Positions 14,103 through 25,874 of a DNA stretch of 64,000 bases are shown here, piece after piece. Position 1 is the first letter of the stretch, and the number at the start of each line of letters is the position of its first letter. Location of the stretch: positions 372,001-436,000 of the forward strand of contig FMBT01000292.1 in the NCBI GenBank assembly GCA_900095095.1, read 5' to 3'. The notes beneath the pieces were generated by a model. That model had not been told where the DNA came from, ran no database searches, and saw only the letters and a program-made list of their open reading frames with translations. Position numbers and translations under genes: made by a program. This stretch comes from Fragilariopsis cylindrus CCMP1102 (Eukaryota > Bacillariophyta > Bacillariophyceae > Bacillariales > Bacillariaceae).

Positions 14103-15233
14103 ATGGCACAAGCAGCCCCTGCAGCAACCGTTAATCATCAAGAGGTTTCCAATGGACCGATTTTTGTGGATACCCAGCACGAAGATCTAGTACACGATGC
14201 TCAACTGGATTACTATGGTTGCAAGTTAGCAACGTCCTCGTCCGATCGAACCATAAAGATCTACAACGTCTCCGAGGAATCCGCAGAGCTTTCGGCCACA
14301 TTGCAGGGACACGAAGGTCCCGTGTGGCAAGTTTCTTGGGCGCATCCCAAGTATGGAGGTAATTTAAATTTTTCTTTTTTAAAACTGTTTTGTTTGATTG
14401 AATAAATGTATGCCATCCGATTGATTGATTTTTCACAGAAAGAAAAGTTACTATTATATCTCATTAAAATTATTATTACAGTCATTCTAGCTTCTTGTAG
14501 CTTCGATGGCTCCGTTTTGATTCACAGGGAAACTCGACCACGAGATTGGACTCTTTTGCATGCGGCTCGTCATGTGCACGAGTCATCTGTCAACAGTGTG
14601 GCCTTTTGTCCCCATGAATTCGGTCTGAGAGTGGCAGCCGCTAGTTCTGATGGGCGTGTGAGCATCTTGACACATCAACCTGACAATAGTTGGTCTACTG
14701 AATATATCGCAGACAATCCATTGGGTGTTAATTCGGTAAGTTGGGCACCTGCGGGTGCATTTTACGAAAACGACGACGACGAGCCATCATCGTCGGTAAC
14801 TCATCCAAGATTGGTAACAGGAGGATGTGATAACCGTATTAGATTTTGGGTGGAACAACCAGAAACAGGACAGTGGGCGGAAGATCTGTCATGTCCCGTT
14901 TCGAAAGATATTAGTCATAGCGATTGGGTACGAGACGTTGCCTGGGCACCTCCCATTCTTCCCAATGTCAACATGGTTGCATCTTGTTCTGAGGACCGTT
15001 CTGTCTTGATTTGGACACAAAATGGACTAAACCAAGAATGGAAGGCAACTTTGCTTCACACCTTCGATGCTCCTGTTTGGAGAGTCAGTTGGTCAACCAA
15101 AACTGGCCATATCTTAGCTGTCAGTAGTGGGGACTCAAATGTCACACTGTGGAAAAAGGGAATCGACGGCAAGTGGTATCAAATGGAAAGTATGCAAGAA
15201 GAGACGACGACAGATGTGGCACAAGAGGGATAA
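14103..15233 (+). CDS. SEC13: SEC13, WD40 protein of COPII coat and nuclear pore
   Basis: Two exons, 14103-14358 and 14482-15233, giving 335 residues; the 123-nt intron splits the codon at AHPKYG|VILASCS. WD repeats are clear: [111 protein letters not shown]. The short length and six blades fit SEC13, which completes its propeller with a blade from SEC31 in the ER-exit coat, or from Nup145C/Nup96 in the pore Y-complex. Start chosen at the first ATG, giving the usual short N-terminus before the first blade. One residue run ([11 protein letters not shown]) is an acidic loop insertion. Convergent with the RING gene. Confidence 0.96.
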
Positions 15234-15523
15234 AAGACACGGTATGAATACCTAAAAAATAAAAATAAATGAACTTCAGACATAAAAATAATGTATAATG
15301 ATAATGATGAATATAATAATAGTTTCTATATTCAATTTTCCCCAAATTAAATGTGATTTTTAATTTTTATTATACAATTTTTGCACAGGCGTAGATCGTA
15401 CAGTGTGTAATTCTACTCCAGTCCAAGAAGGATATCATACGGTATGAGACCATATTCTAGTGCTGTTTCTTATTCAGTTCATAAGAAGCAAGAGTGGTAA
15501 TGCGGCAATGGTCAGATATTTAA

Positions 15524-17662
15524 TTAAGTTACAGAGTCGCTCCGATCCCCGGTTCCTTGAGATGGGAATGTCAGATTTGCTGGCGGCTCAACACTTGCGC
15601 TATCACCGTCTGTTGTAGATGTAGTTAAGCTGAATGGAAACTTAGGGGCTTTCCACATAGTTAATCCCGTGTGGGCACTCATTCCAGAAAAGAATCGTTG
15701 TGTTTGCACAAGATAATCATGCGGGTGGGCACTCGATGAAAAAAGGGCTGAATGGCCACTCATACCCGTTCGAAAATCAATACCATCACTGGCGGGTCGA
15801 TCATGCATTTCTCTCCAAGCGCGAGCACCGGCTCGTAGAGCACTCGGTGACGGGTGAGAGGCCGAAGTCAGTAGTCGGGTGGGTGTATCTTCGACAACAT
15901 GACCATGCTGATGATAGCTGCGACGGTCGTGACGAGGAGTTTGAGGATAGCTGCTTTGGAATTGATTTCTCTGTTGTTGACTGATACTATTGAACTCTCG
16001 AGCAATAGCAGGACTGCGAGTGACATTTGGGAGAGCGGGGGGTTGCGTTCGATTACTCGATAATGGCAGGACTGCATTCAGAACATCACTGCTACTGCAA
16101 AAAAATGATCCCCTGGAACTATCTCCCGGTGGTGTCATGGGACGTTCCATAAACCTCGGTTTTAGGGGTGTGCTATCTTCGTATGTGTTACTGGGTCGTA
16201 CTTCTGGTTCTGGTGGTGTTTGTATATCTAAGGCAGCGACATCAGTAGTTATATCTCTCGCCCGGGCAGTGTCTGCAGCTGCGCCGGTGCTAGTGGATGT
16301 AGTACCACTCGGATCGTTATTTTCGATATTCTTATGAAAAGTATCGGCGGCAATCACTGTTAGATCTTCATCGGACATAAGTGAAACTTGCAACTCATTC
16401 ATGAATGCAATAAATTGATTGTCTATTTTCTTTTGTTCTTCTCGGAGTCCTTTCCTTCGTGTGGACATAAGCCGCAACATGGCTTCTAGTTTGCACGAAC
16501 GATCAACAGATCCTCCCACTAAAATTGTCAATGTTAATGTATAATGTATAGTGTCAATGTATGATGTCAATATATGATGTCAATGCATAATGTCATGTCA
16601 TACCAATAACAACATCCAAGTTCAAGTCAATGCCAATATCAGTTTCATATTGGGCGAAGCGAAGGTGAAAAGTATGGAAGCATTTTGTCAGTTTCAAAAC
16701 CTTCATGGTAACTTACACATACACAGTAGTCTATTACATAATTTATACTGTAGTAAATAATAGTAGAAATAATAAATTGTTTACGTACCTTTCACGAGTT
16801 GTTGTGCACCAGCCCGAACATATCCGTACCCCCGTGCCATTTTTGCCCATCCATATTGCGTCGACACAATCTGTACTCGATCTCCCCAACTAAGCCGTCC
16901 AGGTGAAGAAGAAGATGATAATTCGTTCCGGGATTGTTTATCTTCTGCTGTTATTTTGTCATCACCCTCTACCGGTACTTGTAACCCACCGATATTACTA
17001 TCCTTATTATAGAATCTAACTAATGTGTCAACATCTTCTTCCGAATGTTGTAGTAACGATTCAGGCCGATTTGGAAAAATTTCTAATCCATCCTTAGCAG
17101 CCACAGCATATGTTCCACAGTCACTAATCGCCAAGGACGTTCCTGTCTTGATTTTTTCTTCCTCATCGTCTTCCATATCTAATACGGATGGATTCACCAT
17201 AGGGGAATCATGTAACGATGGTTCATGTTCTTGACCCTGGACATTTGCGGTAGCCAGTTCGGTAGCTTCAATCAAGGACATCAACACAACATTTTTCGGT
17301 AATGGCAGTCGTCTTTTGATGGGAGGTGCTGCCGGTTTATTGTTCATCGTACCACCATTTCCTCCTCTATTATTGCTACCTCGAGAATTATTTGGACCTC
17401 CTAAATTTCTTGTAGACCAACCTGAGGATGATCCACTACCATTTCCAGATCCCGCCGTTGAAGGCTGACATTGATTTTGTCCTACCTTATTACTTTGAAT
17501 ATATTCAATTAGCGGTGTTCGGCATTCCATACACTTATCAAGACGCTTTGCGCATTCATTACAAATATAGGTATGTCCACAAGGTAAAACAACTGGGAAT
17601 CGAGTTTCGACGTTGAATTCTTCAAAACATATCATACAATGGAAGGAAAAAGGAGACGCCAT
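15524..17662 (-). CDS. RING-finger protein (probable E3 ubiquitin ligase)
   Basis: Two exons, 17662-16789 and 16518-15524, giving 622 residues; the 270-nt intron (VK|VGGSVD) closes in phase. Start at the ATG giving MASPFSFHCMICFEEFN. The C3HC4 RING occupies residues ~9-47: CMIC, CGHTYIC, C, CMEC. A Gly/Ser/Asn-rich linker follows, then a small SH3-like stretch WGDRVQIVSTQYGWAKMARG around residue 265-290 and a charged helix around residue 310-335 (RKGLREEQKKIDNQ). The C-terminal half is disordered, with Thr-Pro and Ser-Pro sites. The N-terminal RING with a long tail fits an E3 ligase; substrate unknown. Confidence 0.85.
16551..16602. repeat. Tandem repeat in RING-gene intron
   Basis: Four imperfect copies of a 13-14 bp unit of the type TGTCAATGTATGA inside the intron, near its 3' end as read on the minus strand. 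It probably explains why this intron is longer (270 nt) than its neighbours. Confidence 0.75.
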
Positions 17663-17913
17663 GATCTTTCTTTCTTTTTTGTTCGTTTTTGTTTTATGCG
17701 CCAAAATCAAGAAAAGTGCTGTTTTCTTTCTCTCTCTATTATTTTACTTTGTCTCTCTGTCTCACGCAGAAGTAACGAAACGAATTTCTTCCCAAAAAAA
17801 AAGAGAAATAGTAACTTTCAACGTACTGTGTACTGTAGCGTAGCGTAAGGATCCTTCAATTCAACGAATATAATTTCACCGTCAGAATGAGAGTTCCGAA
17901 ATGTTAATTGGTG

Positions 17914-17959
<46 letters not shown>

Positions 17960-18880
17960 CCTTGTTTGCTTGTTTGTTTGTTTGTGTAGTGAATAAAGTC
18001 TACCAGAGAATTATGATGTGAAGCCCTTTAACTCTTTTACCGGTATGTATGGTTTCCTATTTCTTATCTGATCCTGCCTGTCACAATCTGAATCCAGTAT
18101 GACGATTAGCAGGACGTGTATTGTATTCGATAGCAGCAAATAATAGAAAGTCTACTTGGAAAGGGTTGAGCAAAAGAAACGCAAGACAAGAATAAGAACC
18201 AAGCAAGCTTATTAATTAAAGCGAAAGATTGTTAAATTTTTGAATTATTCTTTTTACCGAAGCAATCTTTCATCTCTCTTTCTGGTCGAAAACAATCAAA
18301 CAATTAAGTGCTGTCTCTATTATATTCCTGAAGCTCGTCTAACAGTTAGTTTTATCAGAATTTTTTCGATAGTAAATAACGGTATTTTAGCCACATCATA
18401 CCATTCTTCATCCAAAGTGAAAAGCGTGCACGTGCTAAAACAAATTCCAATTATCACCCCTCCCCCAAAATAAAAGCTTTCATATTTTATATTTTTCCAA
18501 AATGAAAATAGTAGAACAAATGACGCTACAGTATACTTGTACTGACACTGTTAAAACTGCTAACTAGAGCTAGCTAGCTGCCTAGCTTAGTAGCCGCTAC
18601 CGTAGTTACTAGCTCAAGGTAGTAGTCCTACAACTGGCTGTATGTTTTATCCATTGATTGTCAAATGTCATTGATTGATCCATTAAATTGTCGCCCGCCT
18701 TCGACAAAGACTCTTTGAGTAGACGCCTTGCGGCGGAGAAAGTGTGAATTTGTATTGTTGGACAACAACCCTATCCAATTGCATGTATTTCTGAGATTAC
18801 TACAATCATCGCAAGAGATCATCTAATGCTTAACAACAACAACAACAACAGTAATAACCAACAAAATCAACACCAAAGAA
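17663..18880. other. Divergent intergenic region
   Basis: Separates the RING gene (-) from the DUF2439 gene (+). Contains a TA/GT microsatellite at 17911-17956 followed by a TTTG-rich run to about 17988. No supported gene. Confidence 0.5.
17911..17956. repeat. (TA)n(TG)n compound microsatellite
   Basis: About 7 TA units followed by about 13 TG units, a potential Z-DNA-forming tract 250 bp upstream of the RING gene start. Confidence 0.95.
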
Positions 18881-20962
18881 ATGGCACAATCAAACGGACC
18901 ATCGTCTTCGTCGTACTCGAGGACAACAGCGACAACGAATAATAATAATAATAATAATAATAATGTGATGAGTTGTCTGTTCACCAAACACAAAACACAG
19001 AAACGAAAAGTTTGGAATGATGGTCGTTTAGTATTGATCTCATCCAAGGCAATATTGTACGATGCAGATCCACCTCCAGGTTCAAACGATCCTATTCTTG
19101 GTGAATGTGAGATAAGTAATATTCAAATGCAGAATATTCTAGCTGCGGAAACAACTGCTCTTGAAATGGAACGATACTTGGTAGAAGTCGAGGGACCATG
19201 GTCATCATCGTCATCGTCATCGTCGTCGCTCTTATCTCAAAACGCACCACCGGTAGTGGCAGCATCAGCATCAGCTCGTAATCGTCGTCGACCAAAAGCA
19301 GTCTCGTCATCGATGAACAAACTCATGACATCATCCAAATTTAAAACACCAAAGCCTTATATTCCTCCCAGGAGCAGCGTCCGACCTGATAATAAGATAA
19401 TACAAATTTTGGGGAAACGACAAAGGCCACTTCAACCAGGAGAACTCGTTGCGATGCATCACGGTGGTGGTAATGGGAATGGGAATGATGGTGGGTACCC
19501 TCATCAAAGAGGCCACTACAATGATCACCAACGTCAACATCAGAATCATCAGCATCATCAGCATCATCAGCATCAGCATCGCTACAACGGACAAAATCCT
19601 TCTTCTCACGGAGATGATAACAACCATGACCATCACACATTCAATCAAAAGGGAAATAATAACAAAGATCTATATTCATCACGAGCACAGGATCAGTTAC
19701 TGCCACGCCAGCACCATAATGATAATAATCAACAACAAAATTATCATCAGCAACAACACCAACAACAACAACAGCAGCAAGTCACGTCTCACGGACAGTT
19801 ATCATTGAATTCTTGTCCACCACCACTACTACCACCACCCTCGGATGAGACGCACTCAGTTCGAACACCAGAGGGTCCAAGCACTTTCACAGTACCAGCA
19901 CATCCACCGTCGTCGTCGTTACGACCTTTTCTACACCAACCACCACCACAAAAAAATTATTCTACCGACGAGGAAAATCGTAGAAGGAGAAGAAGAAGCA
20001 ACAATAATAATGATAACGGTGGTGGTTTTGCTCGAAATGAATTCGATGCTGCCAGTTTTTACGGTTTAGATGAAGAAGAGGAAGAGGAAGAAGAGGATGG
20101 CAATGTAAATAAAAATCTGACTATTGCCGAAACGAATAATAAACAACAACATCAAAACGATGGTGCCGACGACGCAAATAATAATAATAATCATCAAATG
20201 ACTGGAATAAGATACAATCAGGGAGATAATGATAGTTACTACGATGACAAAGATGAACCACAAGAGCAAAAGCAAGATCAACACCATCGACGACGTCAGC
20301 AACAGCAACAGCAAAAACAAACAAACGAATGTGAACATGTACAACAGCAGGGGCAACGGGAAGAGGAGAAAGAAGAATCCTATCGAGATGGTGGTCATCG
20401 TACAATGAATGTAGATAAAGATGAAGATAAAAATGAAGTTGTGAATGATGATGAACCGGATGAAAACGACGAGATCGACGAAGGAGATAATGCACCATCA
20501 TCATTTCGGTTGATGTACGTCACCAATCCTGTTGGTGACAATATCACTTCATCTTCCTCGTTCTCTGGAAATCGACTCTTAGCTCTCTTTGGAGCCGTAC
20601 CACCACCGTCTCCCGAGATTTCTATCAATTCTGAAGATCATGACAATAGCAATAGCAACAATGAAAATGATGGAAACGAAAATGATAAAGAAAACTCGGC
20701 TGGAGACAGAAACGAGAATGATGCTGCTGCTGCTGCTACTGCTGTAACCAGTGATAGCAACAAGCATAGCACTAATGATGGCGGGCATGGAAAAACGAAT
20801 GACAATGACAAGAAAATAACTTTGGCTCAACCTAATGAAACCAGCAATTACAGTAACGATAAAGAAGAGGAAGGGATGAGCAGTGGGTTTTACTTGGCTC
20901 CCGCTTCAACATCTTCGGAAGAATCTAGCGACAACGACGACGATGATGACGAAGATGAATAA
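18881..20962 (+). CDS. DUF2439 protein, ZGRF1/Mte1/Dbl2-like, with long low-complexity tail
   Basis: One exon, 693 residues, ATG at 18881. Residues ~30-110 match the DUF2439 fold at the N-terminus of human ZGRF1, yeast Mte1 and fission-yeast Dbl2: CLFTKHKTQKRKVWNDGRL, then KAILYDADPP and the strand pair ERYLVEVEGPW. A second short conserved-looking block follows at ~150-190 (KPYIPPRSSVRP and RQRPLQPGEL). In fungi this domain protein partners the FANCM-type helicase Mph1/Fml1 at recombination intermediates; transfer of that role is inference. The remaining 500 residues are His/Gln, Asn, Asp/Glu and Ser homopolymers, encoded by simple trinucleotide runs. No helicase domain like that of animal ZGRF1 is present, so the fungal two-part arrangement fits better. 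Confidence 0.75.
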   Translation: MAQSNGPSSSSYSRTTATTNNNNNNNNNVMSCLFTKHKTQKRKVWNDGRLVLISSKAILYDADPPPGSNDPILGECEISNIQMQNILAAETTALEMERYLVEVEGPWSSSSSSSSSLLSQNAPPVVAASASARNRRRPKAVSSSMNKLMTSSKFKTPKPYIPPRSSVRPDNKIIQILGKRQRPLQPGELVAMHHGGGNGNGNDGGYPHQRGHYNDHQRQHQNHQHHQHHQHQHRYNGQNPSSHGDDNNHDHHTFNQKGNNNKDLYSSRAQDQLLPRQHHNDNNQQQNYHQQQHQQQQQQQVTSHGQLSLNSCPPPLLPPPSDETHSVRTPEGPSTFTVPAHPPSSSLRPFLHQPPPQKNYSTDEENRRRRRRSNNNNDNGGGFARNEFDAASFYGLDEEEEEEEEDGNVNKNLTIAETNNKQQHQNDGADDANNNNNHQMTGIRYNQGDNDSYYDDKDEPQEQKQDQHHRRRQQQQQQKQTNECEHVQQQGQREEEKEESYRDGGHRTMNVDKDEDKNEVVNDDEPDENDEIDEGDNAPSSFRLMYVTNPVGDNITSSSSFSGNRLLALFGAVPPPSPEISINSEDHDNSNSNNENDGNENDKENSAGDRNENDAAAAATAVTSDSNKHSTNDGGHGKTNDNDKKITLAQPNETSNYSNDKEEEGMSSGFYLAPASTSSEESSDNDDDDDEDE

Positions 20963-21157
20963 TCTTCTCTAATAATATGCAGTTTTCTTTTCTTTAGCTA
21001 ATTGTGTCTTCTAAAAACTTTACTCTAATCTTTAATTGCATCGTAGATGAGAGTACAGTATATTATTCGAAAAGCGGTATCGAAGGTTAACAGTCCGGTT
21101 CTTCAATGCGAAACCCCAATAGTACTGTAATATAGATCCCAATATGTTGAATAGCTG

Positions 21158-24100
21158 CTATCCAAATCCTTCACTGTCGTCGCTAGCATCGTCAAAGTCA
21201 GCGAGATCGACTAATCCCAGAATAGGATCGTCGACCACTCCCACGTCTTCCTTTCCCTCCTGCTCCACAGCAGAACTGACGAGAGGCTGATTCATTTCTC
21301 GCATCAAACGGACTAATCGATCCCAATCACTCCTTAAAACAATAAACATCAGAGCGCATGATGCAGTCGCGTAACCCACTGCCAACGAACCACAAACGGC
21401 GTTCAAGTCTAAATCGAAGACATATATGGAAATCAACGCACAAGGCATGGTAACCAACCATCTCGAGAAGAAAATTACTAAAGTTGCTAATCGAAATCGT
21501 CCTTGCGAACCTACCAGGGACCAAACGATCTGAGAAAAGGCCATAGTGAGATTGGCAAATCCGAGAAGGACAATTGTATTGTTCATGATATTTTGAATAG
21601 TGGGATCGGTTGTAAAAAGGACGGCTAAATACTGTCCAGTCATAAAAAGGGCTGATGTGACCAACACTGCCTGAGTGATAGCCATATATATCACACCGTA
21701 GCACAGATTTTTAGCGCGTTCAGTGGCACCAACGGATAAAAGATATGCTACTTGATTCGCTGCCGCCTCACCAATTCCTTCGGTACAAGACTCAAATAGA
21801 TCCCAAAATGCCCCCAGCAAAGCCCACGTTGCAACTTTAGAAGAAGGAAGAAAGAAGAAACGTTAGCAATATCATTGGCTACGGTGGAGACCAGAGCCGA
21901 GTCTACTTCTCGCAGGCAACACATACCTTCAGCAGGTCCTATATGACGGATAAATAGCGTTAAAATCTCCCATTCACCGTATTCTAATATTGTACCAAGT
22001 AATAATGGACCTGCAGCCTTCAGTAAATGCCAAATCCCCACCTTATTTTCGACTAACGCTATATTTTGTACAAGTCCCCGCCGAAAGGGCTTCATCCACC
22101 CTCTAGCTACTGGGTAAGTTATCTTCGCCACCGCAGATGCAATATTGATTAACACTGTTGTAAAATTAAGAACCAAATTAGACCGAGTGTACACCACAGC
22201 AAGCAATATTCACTGCAGTACACGTCATTAACACACACACACACAATTTACCTTGTATCCAACCCACACTGTTCAAAGAGGCATCGTCGAATAAGACCAA
22301 AACGCATGCAATAGCAATCACCTGCATAGCCGCTGCGACCAGATCAATCACGGATTCAAAGTGTTCATGACCACAAATGTGAAAGACAACAGTCAACGTA
22401 CGACTGAGTGCTTGTACCATGTATGCGAATACTACAATGTGTGTATATTCATATGCAAGTTCAGAGATCATGGTCGAATCTACCAACCACATCACGAAGG
22501 GTTTCATAAAAATTGCCCAAACTGAGAGAAGGGGGAGAGTCAAGACAAGTTGCAAGATGACAGCTAACTGGATGTATTGGCCCGCTAAGAAGTTAGCCTT
22601 GTTGCTGTCGTTAGATCCCTTCGTATGGGGAACATAATCCATGGATGCTTGCACAAAAGATGATAGAGAATCGATTATAGCGCCCGATAGCTCTTCGCTA
22701 GTGAGCCGTACAAAAAGTCCAACCAACAGGAATGCTTCAAAATTAGACCAAAAAAAAGACAAAAAAGTGAGTAGCTTTCTAAGGAACAAAAATAGGTCCA
22801 GAACGACTTTTCATTTCGTTGACTTTCTTTAACAACATACCAATCATGGATTCCGTCCCAAGAAATCGAGAGATGAATGCTATCGTGATGAGCCGAAAGA
22901 GAGCTTCAGAACTAGCGCCAAGTGCGAGGGGTATAGACGCTCGAAGTATAATTTTTTTATTCTGATCAGGTACGGCTAGCGCTAATAACCCTTCTAGTGG
23001 AGCAGAGCAACAACCCACTTGAGTGTTAAATTCAGCACCACCACCTTCACCACCACCTTCCTGATTAGGCTCTGTATTCCAATACTTTTCATCGGTCTCA
23101 ATAAAAATATTTCCCTTTCCTGGATCTTTTGCATCAGGAGCATCATCGGGAGATATATCATCTACTATTGAAGACATTGCTGACCGTTCACTAGCAGCTA
23201 TCGACCTTGAACCATTACGATTGGTCTTTCGCTGTGAATAACGTCGCTGTTGCTGTTGCTGTTGCTTCTCAAGTGCCGCCAGACGGTGCATCGCGAGAAA
23301 ATGTTGCTGTTGTTGCATTTGGAATTGCTGCTGCTGTTGAAGCTGCTCAAGCTGGTACTTTTTCATCATAGAAATATCGATTTGAATATTTGGTTGAGTA
23401 TGAAGTTGATGATATTGCTCACTGAGGATAGAACTAGCTACATCACTCATACCAAAATAGCTTTGCCTTAACTGTGTTTGTGGGAGACGACTTCGTCCTC
23501 CTTTTATAATACTATTACTATTGCTGCTACTAACCGCGCTGGCTTTTTTTTGCCCTGGCGATGATTCAACTTTTTTCTTACCTCCTATGATGGAAGGAGG
23601 GTTATTTTTATTACTATTCACAATGACATTTGATATGACATCTACTCGTCCGATCGGTCTTCGATTCTTCCATCGTCGGCCTCCCACATCTAATACGCGT
23701 TTAGAAAAACCTTTGTTGGATGGGTTGTTTGAATTTTGATAGATTTTACTAGTAGTAGCGGCGCTCGGAGCTATGCTACTAGAAGTTTCGATGGGTTGCT
23801 CAGAATTAGCAGCACCCTCATTAACTTGATGTTGTAGCGCTCGTTGTTGGTCTTGCGATTTCCTAGTTGTGTTGTGAAATTGTTGCGGGATTCCTCCAGC
23901 CGAAGATCGTAGAATATGATTCTGAAAATCTGGATCTCGATCAGGATAACTGTGATCAAGTTCTCGTAGAACCACACTTCGTAGTGCGGTACCTCTACGA
24001 CTACGGCTACTAGAAGTGACTGTCTTCGTTGTATTTACTTTAGAATCCTTTGCAGTAATATCATCTTTAGTGCCTATAGAAGAAGAAGAACTCGTCCTTT

Positions 24101-24455
24101 GTTGACCACCTCCTTTACTAATTCTGTCATCGCAATCTTGTGTTTTTTGATCACCGTCGTTGCTTATGATAACATCGTCTTCTTGTTGAGAAAGAGGTCT
24201 ACTTTCATCTTTTGAAGACCGATGTTGTGTAGATTCTTGGCATTGTTGTTCCAACTCTTTCAGTTTCTTTTCTTCCCGAGTACGGCTCCATGACACTAAT
24301 GGCGCAATGATAAGAAATGCAAGAAAAGTATAAACCAATACAAAGCTATAAAATCCCAGCCCTGGCTCATTTGATGTGATTTGATAGCCAGCAAACGGTT
24401 CAGCATCAAGAATTTCAATCGGGTAGTACGATGTGCTATTATCAGTGTGTCTCAT
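21158..24455 (-). CDS. MATE-family multidrug/toxin extrusion transporter with long N-terminal extension
   Basis: Four exons: 24455-22841, 22734-22252, 22154-21927, 21834-21158, giving 1000 residues; introns 106, 97 and 92 nt, all phases close. The transporter core occupies the C-terminal ~500 residues with multiple hydrophobic helices: ASIPLALGASSEALFRLI, FLLVGLFVRLTSEELSG, LAVILQLVLTLPLLSVW, AEVATWALLGAFWDLFESC (joined over the third intron), IGEAAANQVAYLL and others. This fits the MATE fold, which exports cationic compounds in exchange for H+ or Na+. The first ~500 residues are unusual: one membrane segment near residues 34-55 (YSFVLVYTFLAFLIIAPLV), then a Ser/Gln-rich region with Gln tracts. 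Donors in this gene are GTATGT or GTAAAT. Substrate unknown. Confidence 0.88.
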
Positions 24456-25874
24456 AATATTAAAATATTGATTATGTTTTTCGATAAATAAAAAGAAGAA
24501 AAAAGTTATTCTACTTTTAACTGCGACAGGCCGGGTATATTAGATAGTTGGAAAAGCAGGAAGTGTCGTTTCAAGAAAAGGGACGGGTAATATGAAATAT
24601 GTTAAGCTAATAGAAAGACTTTCCGCTTTTCATTTGTTCAAGTTGCATCAATAAAGTTCTTTTTTATTTCACTGTACTTGCACTAATAGTGTATGTATTA
24701 TTGCTACTACATTTGAACATGCAGTTACAGTGAATGTTTAATGTACTACATACGTCCAACGTACAAGTTTCCCACGACTGTAAGTAATCTATTTAATTGT
24801 TTAAAAAAAATGAAAAATCTGAATGGAACAAAACTACCACTACTTTATTGAACATTTTCTTGCATGCAATGAAAGGCACCAGCAGAAATTAAGTGGATAG
24901 AAATAAATGTTTCATACACATTAGCTGACCATCACTTCATTTTCTGTTGTACCAAAAGATACCATCCAACCATATCTGGTGACAGATATTACTATACTGG
25001 CAAGATCTACTATCATCACTCTATACACATTACTATATACAAGCAAAATGACATGATGTAGATGCTTTGAATTATGTTGTTTAAATCTGTGTGTGTCAGC
25101 AGGGATTGCTTTTTCTCAGAACATCTAAAAAGCAGAATATTTGCACACTTGTATGGAATGTATATGATAACTATTCAGTACATGTATCATCATATCATAT
25201 CATGCAGTCAGGAATATGATTCTTAAAATACACCATCACCTGTCGACCAACCTCACAACTAGAATGTGATAATAAAATTCAATTTACTAAACCCAAAAGG
25301 GAAAGCACAGATAGTGTAATAACAGATATTCTAGGTGTAAAGAAAAGTTAGAAGATTGTGATACATCTCCAAAGAGGTCTGCAAGGTCGATGATCCTATC
25401 CTAGTTGTGTACACATAGTACATCCTCGCAACGAGAGAAATTGAATCCCAGATCACAAACACGCTCGTTTTTGGCGCGACCCAATTCTTTAATTCCCACG
25501 ATTGACTGATTCATAAGAAATCTTCGCTCGCGCGTGTTAAATTAACTTCATATTTAGTAGCACGGAGATAAATACAGTAAACTTTTGATAGCTGTTTCGA
25601 AGTACGGTACCTGCGATTGATACCGTAGCAAACCGGTATGTTTACGCGTACTGTATGTTCGTTACAGTATGTGGCTTTCACATTTAAAGAATAGTTTAAA
25701 TTAGATGTTTGATTGTAGTGACCACCATTTCAACACATCAACTGGATAGATCAATCAAACGATTGATTCATTCGCCGCAGAAAAGGGCAGTATATCTTTT
25801 TGACAATATCATCTATCTCCCTTATCTCAGAGGAAAAGGGAAGTATATAATATATACAGCTGTACTACAGTACG
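24456..25874. other. Divergent intergenic region
   Basis: Lies between the MATE gene (-) and the F-box/Tubby gene (+). AT-rich; I see no gene, repeat or element. Confidence 0.5.

Noticed and set aside
18823-20830. Antisense frames opposite the DUF2439 gene
   Set aside because: They are antisense readings of Asn/Asp/Gln/His trinucleotide runs, giving Val/Leu/Ile/Met repeats.
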